The notes under the pieces are model-generated. The model was not told where the DNA came from. It did not search any database and worked only from the letters and a program-made list of their open reading frames with translations. Positions 22,032-26,480 of a stretch of 26,480 bases of DNA are shown here, in pieces. This DNA comes from CAYJLW01 sp964370965 (lineage in GTDB: Bacteria > Actinomycetota > Acidimicrobiia > UBA2766). The stretch is taken from the NCBI GenBank assembly GCA_964370965.1, contig CAYJLW010000056.1:1-26480 (forward strand), written 5' to 3'. Both the position numbers and the translations under genes were made by a program. Every line of letters starts with the position of its first letter. The first letter of the stretch is position 1.

Positions 22032-23288
22032 TCAGGACCGTGTGATGTCGGCGCCCAGGGAGCGGAGCTTGCCCACGAGGTGGGCGTACCCCCGGTCGAG
22101 ATGGTGAACACCGGTGATGCGGGTGACGCCGTCGGCGACGAGGCCGGCGCACACGAGGGCGGCGCCCGCCCGTAGGTCCGGGGCGTTCACGGGGGCCCCC
22201 TCCAAGCGGTCGACTCCCCGCACGACGGCGTGACGACCCTCGGCCCGGACGTCGGCGCCGAGACGGCTCAACTCGGCCACGTACTGGAAGCGGCCGTCGT
22301 ACACGTTCTCGGTCACTATCGACGTCCCCGAGGCGAGACTGAGGAGGGCCACCATCTGGGGTTGGAGGTCCGTGGGGAAGCCCGGGTACGGCAGCGTGAC
22401 GACGTCCGTGGCCCGCAGGGGGCCGTCGCGGCGGACCCGCACCCGGTCGTCACCGGCGTCCACCTCACAGCCCGCCTGGGCGAGCTTGTCGAGCAACAGG
22501 GCGAGATCACCCGGGCGGACGTCGGTGACGGTGACGTCGCCGCCGCCGATCGCCCCGGCGACGAGATAGGTGCCGGCCTCGATGCGGTCGGGCACGACGG
22601 CGTGGGCGGCCGCGTGCAGCGGGTGGCCCCCTTCGATGCGCAGCGTGGACGTCCCCGTGCCTTCGATCACGGCCCCCATCCCGGTGAGCATCGTGGCGAG
22701 GTCGGCGATCTCGGGCTCGCGGGCGGCGTTGTCGATCTCCGTGACCCCCTTGGCGCCGACGGCGGCGAGGAGGAGGTTCTCGGTGGCCCCCACACTCGGG
22801 AACTCCAACGTGAGGGACGCGCCGCGCATGTCGGGGGCCTCGGCCACGAGGTCGCCGTGGTGGGTCTCGAACGCCACGCCCATCTCGCCCAGGCCGCGCA
22901 TGTGCATGTCGAGCTTGCGCGAGCCGAGGTCGTCGCCGCCCGGCATGGCGACACGCGCCCGGCGGCAGCGGGCGAGGAGCGCCCCGAGGACGACGATGCC
23001 CGCCCGGAACTTCGACGTGAGCTCGTAGGGGGCGACCGGGGCGATCTCCTCCGGGACGTCGAGGACGACGGTCTCGCCCTCCACGACCGCCGTGACCCCC
23101 ATGCCCTGGAGGACCGCGACCATGATCCCCACGTCGCTCACCTCGGGGACGTTCGTGAGCGTGGTGCGACCCGGGGCGAGAAGGGCTGCGGCGAGGAGCT
23201 TGAGAGCGGAGTTCTTGGCCCCGTCGGCACGCACCGCCCCCAGCAGGGGGGGCCCGGAGGCGACGCTCAGGACAGATTCGTCAGCCAT
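22032..23288 (-). CDS. murA: UDP-N-acetylglucosamine 1-carboxyvinyltransferase, Asp-type active site
   Basis: A 418-residue enzyme of normal length. It transfers enolpyruvate from phosphoenolpyruvate to UDP-GlcNAc, the first committed step of peptidoglycan synthesis, in the cytoplasm. GAKNSALK (23-30) holds the conserved Lys25. The catalytic loop reads MPGGDDLGSR (115-124): D119 stands where E. coli has Cys115, the target of fosfomycin. FPSVGATEN, YPGFPTDLQPQ and DLRAGAALV further identify the family. The ATG at 23288 overlaps the end of the hydrolase gene by 22 bases, so both are probably on one transcript. The small gene downstream has its own promoter. Not aroA: the PGG loop and length fit MurA. 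Confidence 0.95.
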   Translation of the reverse strand: MADESVLSVASGPPLLGAVRADGAKNSALKLLAAALLAPGRTTLTNVPEVSDVGIMVAVLQGMGVTAVVEGETVVLDVPEEIAPVAPYELTSKFRAGIVVLGALLARCRRARVAMPGGDDLGSRKLDMHMRGLGEMGVAFETHHGDLVAEAPDMRGASLTLEFPSVGATENLLLAAVGAKGVTEIDNAAREPEIADLATMLTGMGAVIEGTGTSTLRIEGGHPLHAAAHAVVPDRIEAGTYLVAGAIGGGDVTVTDVRPGDLALLLDKLAQAGCEVDAGDDRVRVRRDGPLRATDVVTLPYPGFPTDLQPQMVALLSLASGTSIVTENVYDGRFQYVAELSRLGADVRAEGRHAVVRGVDRLEGAPVNAPDLRAGAALVCAGLVADGVTRITGVHHLDRGYAHLVGKLRSLGADITRS

Positions 23289-23944
23289 CTCACAGTCTCC
23301 TCGGCCATCTCGGCGACGATCTCCTCCCGGGTACGCCCGGTGCGCTTGGGCGCCCGGAAGTCGTGGTCGGCGTCGGGGACGCCCACGAGGCGGGCGGCCG
23401 CGCCCATCCGGGCCACGACGTCCGTCAACAGGTCGGCGCGGGCGAGCGCGTCCCTGGTGCCGCCGAAGAAGAGGCAGGGGACGTGGACGTCGTAGAGGTG
23501 GGCGTCGCGCAGCTTCTCGGGCTTGCCGGGGGGATGCAGCGGGTACCCGTACAGGACGCAGGCGGCGGCGGCGCCGGGGGCCTCGGCGGCCAGCATCGTG
23601 GCGTACCGTCCGCCCATGGACTTCCCGCCGATCGCGAGACGCGGGGCCGAGGGCTTCGCCCGGACGTGGTCGAGGACGGCCCGCCAGGCGCCGGCGAGCA
23701 CCGCCGGGCGGTCGGGGGCCTTCTTGGCCCGCACCGTGTAGGGGAAGTCGAAGCGCACGACCCGGACCCCCCCGGCGGCGACTTCACGGGCGACCTGGGC
23801 GAGAACCTCGCCTGTCATGGACGCCCCCGCCCCGGGCGCCAGGACGAGGCACCATCGTGGATCCCCGGCCTCGTCCAGGAGCGCCGGCAGCGCCTCGACG
23901 CCGCCGAGCGGCTCGTCGAGGGGGATGGTGAGTCTGCGGGTCAT
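23267..23944 (-). CDS. Alpha/beta hydrolase (KANL3/Tex30-like)
   Basis: A 225-residue alpha/beta hydrolase. LVLAPGAGASM (33-43) forms the oxyanion strand-loop, GGKSMGGRY (106-114) the nucleophile elbow with S109, GGTRDAL (161-167) the acid D165, and DADHDF (191-196) the base H194. The KSMGG elbow and short length match the KANL3/Tex30-like hydrolases rather than lipases. No signal peptide is seen, so it should be cytoplasmic. Substrate unknown. The ATG at 23944 was chosen as the family N-terminus; GGAGGA lies eleven bases upstream and a TACCCT box at 23981-23986. It is divergent from bioA with 19 bases between start codons, and co-transcribed with murA by overlap. Confidence 0.85.
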   Translation of the reverse strand: MTRRLTIPLDEPLGGVEALPALLDEAGDPRWCLVLAPGAGASMTGEVLAQVAREVAAGGVRVVRFDFPYTVRAKKAPDRPAVLAGAWRAVLDHVRAKPSAPRLAIGGKSMGGRYATMLAAEAPGAAAACVLYGYPLHPPGKPEKLRDAHLYDVHVPCLFFGGTRDALARADLLTDVVARMGAAARLVGVPDADHDFRAPKRTGRTREEIVAEMAEETVRWLTNLS

Positions 23945-23950
23945 GGGGGC

Positions 23951-23956
23951 TACGAT
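23951..23956 (+). promoter_or_regulatory. Candidate leaderless -10 box of bioA-bioF
   Basis: TACGAT lies seven bases before the bioA ATG at 23964, so the biotin transcript probably starts at the ATG. The same DNA is the leader of the divergent hydrolase gene. Confidence 0.55.
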
Positions 23957-23963
23957 CCTCCGG

Positions 23964-25265
23964 ATGTCCGAACCCACGGCAGGGTACGCCGAACGCGACC
24001 GCCGCTCCATCTGGCACCCCTTCACCCAGATGCAGGACTGGACTGCGAGCGACCCGGTCGTGGTCGCCGCCGCCGAGGGGAACTACCTCGTCGACACCGA
24101 CGGCCGCCGCTACCTCGACGGCGTGTCGTCGCTGTGGTGCAACGTCCACGGCCACCGCCACCCCCGGATCGACGCCGCCGTGCGCTCACAGCTCGACCGG
24201 GTGGCGCACTCCTCGCTCCTCGGCCTCACGAACACAGCCGTGGTCGACGCAGCGTCGGCTCTGCTCGACGTGGTGCCGCCGGGTCTCACCCGGACGTTCT
24301 TCTCCGAGAACGGGGCCGCCGCCGTCGAGGTGGCCCTCAAGATGGCCTACCAGTACTGGCAGCACCGAGGCGTCTCCACGAAACGGACGTTCCTCGCCCT
24401 CGACGAGGCGTACCACGGCGACACGCTCGGGGCCGTCTCCGTGGGCGGCATCGACATGTTCCACGCCGCGTTCGGCCCGCTCCTCTTCGGGTGCCACCGG
24501 GCGCCCACGAACCTCCCCGCCCGGCCCCTCGCGGATCTCCTCGCCGGCGTCGAGACACAGCTCGCCGCCCATGCCGAGGAGATCTGCGCGGTCGTGATCG
24601 AACCCCTCGTACAGGGGGCGGCCGGGATGATCACGTTCCCGGACGGCTACGTGCGGGGTGTGCGCGACCTCTGCGACCGCTACGACGTCCTCTTGGTCTG
24701 TGACGAGGTCGCCACCGGATTCGGGCGCACAGGGGCGATGTTCGCCTGCGACCTCGAAGGCGTCACCCCCGACGTCCTCTGCGTGGGCAAGGGGATCACC
24801 GGCGGGTACCTGCCCATGTCGGCCACGGTCACCACCGAGACGCTCTACGAGGCGTTCCTGGGGCGCACCACGGACTACAGGCACTTCTTCCACGGCCACA
24901 CCTACTCGGGGAACCCGCTGGCGGCGGCGGCCTGCACGGCGAACCTGGGGGTCTTCGCCGAGGAACGCACGCTGGAACGGGTGCGGGAGCGGGAACCCCT
25001 GCTGGCGGAGCGTCTGGAGCGCATCGCCAAGCTCGACGCCGTCGTCGACGTCCGCCGCCGGGGCTACATGGTGGGCATCGAGCTCGACCCCGCCGCCGGC
25101 GGGCGTGAGCTGCCCGCCGCCGACGTGTGCGCCCGGGTGCGGGACCTCGGCGTGATCCTGCGCCCCCTCGGCCCGGTCGTGGTCTGGATGCCGCCGCTGT
25201 CGATCACCGAGGACGAGATCGGCCTCCTCGCGGATGCCACCGAGACCGCCGTCGCGGAGCTCTGA
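23964..25265 (+). CDS. bioA: 7,8-diaminononanoate synthase (BioA; resembles the lysine-using BioK type)
   Basis: A 433-residue class III PLP aminotransferase. It converts 8-amino-7-oxononanoate to 7,8-diaminononanoate in biotin synthesis. The PLP lysine is K276 in GKGITGGYLP; D247 in CDEVATGFGRTG contacts the cofactor; YHGDTLGAVSVGG (150-162) and FHGHTYSGNPLA are conserved. The N-terminal HPFTQMQDW and SSLWCNVHGH (55-64) match the Bacillus lysine-dependent enzyme (BioK) better than the E. coli or mycobacterial SAM-dependent type, which carry two adjacent tryptophans where L57-W58 stands here. The amino donor may thus be lysine, to be tested. The ATG at 23964 is chosen for its fit to the family N-terminus and the TACGAT box; longer frames run into the divergent gene. 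bioF follows after five bases. Confidence 0.92.
   Translation: MSEPTAGYAERDRRSIWHPFTQMQDWTASDPVVVAAAEGNYLVDTDGRRYLDGVSSLWCNVHGHRHPRIDAAVRSQLDRVAHSSLLGLTNTAVVDAASALLDVVPPGLTRTFFSENGAAAVEVALKMAYQYWQHRGVSTKRTFLALDEAYHGDTLGAVSVGGIDMFHAAFGPLLFGCHRAPTNLPARPLADLLAGVETQLAAHAEEICAVVIEPLVQGAAGMITFPDGYVRGVRDLCDRYDVLLVCDEVATGFGRTGAMFACDLEGVTPDVLCVGKGITGGYLPMSATVTTETLYEAFLGRTTDYRHFFHGHTYSGNPLAAAACTANLGVFAEERTLERVREREPLLAERLERIAKLDAVVDVRRRGYMVGIELDPAAGGRELPAADVCARVRDLGVILRPLGPVVVWMPPLSITEDEIGLLADATETAVAEL
23981..23986 (-). promoter_or_regulatory. Candidate -10 box of the hydrolase-murA operon, inside bioA
   Basis: On the minus strand TACCCT lies 36 bases before the ATG at 23944, giving a leader near 30 bases with GGAGGA (23956-23961). 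Its transcript would overlap the 5' end of bioA. Confidence 0.35.
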
Positions 25266-25270
25266 GCACC

Positions 25271-26425
25271 GTGACGGGCGCCTGGGACTTCGCCGCCCAC
25301 CTGGACGACCTCGCGGAGGCGGACCTCCGCCGACACCTCACCGTGGTGGACTCCCCCCCCGGCCCCACGGTCGTGATCGACGGCGCCGAGCACGTCCTCA
25401 TGTGCTCCAACAACTACCTCGGCCTCGCCGGGGACCCGCGCCTCGCCCACGCCGCTGCCCTGGCGGCCAAAGAGTGGGGGGCGGGCTCGGGAGGGTCCCG
25501 GCTCGTCTCGGGCTCGACGTCCCTGCACGCGGAGGCCGAGGCCCGGCTCGCCGCCTTCGAGGGCGCCGCGGACTGCCTGCTGTTCTCCTCGGGGTACCTC
25601 GCCAACGTGGGCACGATCTCCGCGCTCGTGGGCCCGGGGGACGCCGTCGTCTCCGACGCCCTGAACCACGCCTCCATCATCGACGGCTGCCGCCTCTCGG
25701 GCGCCCGGGTCGAGGTGTACCGCCACGGCGACGCCGCCCACGCCGCCCGCCTCGTCGCCGAGGTGGCCGCCACGGGGTCGGGGCGGGTGCTCGTCGTCAC
25801 GGACTCGGTGTTCTCCATGGACGGCGACGTGGCCCCCCTGGCGGACCTCGTGGCCGTGGCGGAGTCCACCGGGGCCTTCCTGGTCGTGGACGAGGCGCAC
25901 GCCACCGGGGTCCTGGGGCCCGCCGGCCGGGGCGCCGTGGCCGCCGCCGGCCTCGAAGGACGCGTGGACGCCATCGTGGGCACCTGCTCCAAGGCGCTCG
26001 GCTCCGCCGGCGGCTACGTCGCCGGTTCCGCCGACCTGTGCGACTGGCTGCGCAACCGGGCGCGCACCTTCGTGTTCGACACGGCCCCCGCCCCGGCGTC
26101 CGTCGCCGCCACGCTCGCCGCCCTCGACGTCCTCGAGGCCGAGCCGGAGCGGGCCGGACGCGTCCTGGCCCACGCCCGCCGCCTCGCTGCGGGACTCCGC
26201 GACCTCGGCTACGACGTGTGGGAGCCTGCCGCCGCCGTCGTTCCCGTGGTAGTGGGCAAGGCCGCGGACGCCCTCGCCCTCGGGGCGCGCATCCGGGATC
26301 GGGGGGTCTTCGCCCCCCCGATCCGGCCCCCGTCCGTCCCCCCCGGCACGGCCCGCATCCGCCTCTGCCCCATGGCCACCCACACCGACGCCCACGTCGA
26401 CGCCGTCCTCGCCGCCTTCACCTAG
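25271..26425 (+). CDS. bioF: 8-amino-7-oxononanoate synthase
   Basis: A 384-residue alpha-oxoamine synthase, normal length. It condenses L-alanine with pimeloyl-CoA or pimeloyl-ACP to 8-amino-7-oxononanoate, the substrate of the BioA encoded just upstream. CSNNYLGLAGDP (45-56) and GSGGSRLVSGST (72-83) are family hallmarks; H133 in ALNHASIIDG stacks on PLP, D207 and H210 lie in DEAHATGVLGP, and K241 in CSKALGSAGGYV binds PLP. The GTG at 25271 follows the bioA stop by five bases with GGAG about ten bases upstream, inside the end of bioA. Kbl (2-amino-3-ketobutyrate ligase) is the main alternative; pairing with bioA favours BioF. bioB and bioD are not in the window and may lie beyond the right edge. 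Confidence 0.92.
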   Translation: MTGAWDFAAHLDDLAEADLRRHLTVVDSPPGPTVVIDGAEHVLMCSNNYLGLAGDPRLAHAAALAAKEWGAGSGGSRLVSGSTSLHAEAEARLAAFEGAADCLLFSSGYLANVGTISALVGPGDAVVSDALNHASIIDGCRLSGARVEVYRHGDAAHAARLVAEVAATGSGRVLVVTDSVFSMDGDVAPLADLVAVAESTGAFLVVDEAHATGVLGPAGRGAVAAAGLEGRVDAIVGTCSKALGSAGGYVAGSADLCDWLRNRARTFVFDTAPAPASVAATLAALDVLEAEPERAGRVLAHARRLAAGLRDLGYDVWEPAAAVVPVVVGKAADALALGARIRDRGVFAPPIRPPSVPPGTARIRLCPMATHTDAHVDAVLAAFT

Positions 26426-26429
26426 CTAG

Positions 26430-26480
<51 letters not shown>

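Noticed and set aside
19535..22045. 836-codon open frame on the plus strand
   Set aside because: It runs antisense through the SpoIID-type and heptad-repeat genes, has no recognisable domain, and its repeats are the antisense reading of the 21-base units.
25064..26395. 443-codon open frame on the minus strand
   Set aside because: It is antisense to bioA-bioF, whose catalytic residues and lengths are all normal.

Overview
This is a GC-rich bacterial window, most likely from an Actinomycetota genome and possibly Acidimicrobiia-like; the class is a guess. Supporting signs are frequent GTG starts, -10-like TANNNT boxes 6-9 bases before several start codons (leaderless transcription), a MurA with Asp in place of the catalytic Cys as in mycobacteria, and the MazF and SpoIID types. 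The left edge lies in a 24-bp tandem repeat. The right edge is 50 consecutive G, almost certainly a sequencing or assembly artefact.

Layout. (1) 1-231: repeats, an inverted repeat and a perfect palindrome, with no secure gene. (2) 232-17398: a cell-surface polysaccharide locus. It holds a DUF4012 membrane-anchored protein; an NAD-dependent sugar epimerase/dehydratase translationally coupled to a WecA-type polyprenyl-phosphate sugar-phosphate transferase; three SAM methyltransferases; seven glycosyltransferases or glycosyltransferase-like proteins (GT4, GT2, CgeB-like and one Cys-rich); an O-antigen polymerase/ligase-like protein; and a Wzx-type flippase. Genes lie in alternating blocks (+, -, +, -, +, -), and each of the three glycosyltransferase blocks begins with a methyltransferase gene. 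(3) 17684-19811: two toxin-antitoxin modules, a MazEF-like pair and an MntA-HepT pair, around a stand-alone NifU-domain gene. (4) 19883-23944, minus strand: an alpha/beta hydrolase, murA, a small heptad-repeat protein and a secreted SpoIID/LytB-type protein, a cell-wall-flavoured group. (5) 23964-26425: bioA-bioF for biotin synthesis; the BioA resembles the Bacillus lysine-dependent (BioK) type.

Working together: the epimerase supplies a nucleotide sugar, the WecA-like enzyme loads the first sugar phosphate on the lipid carrier, the glycosyltransferases extend and the methyltransferases may decorate the repeat unit, the flippase moves it outward and the polymerase/ligase joins units. No chain-length regulator or tyrosine kinase is visible. 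I found no rRNA, tRNA, CRISPR array, insertion sequence or complete phage. I do not see a convincingly new system; the best leads are the methyltransferase-headed blocks, the Cys-cluster glycosyltransferase-like protein, the heptad-repeat gene and the leaderless promoter set.
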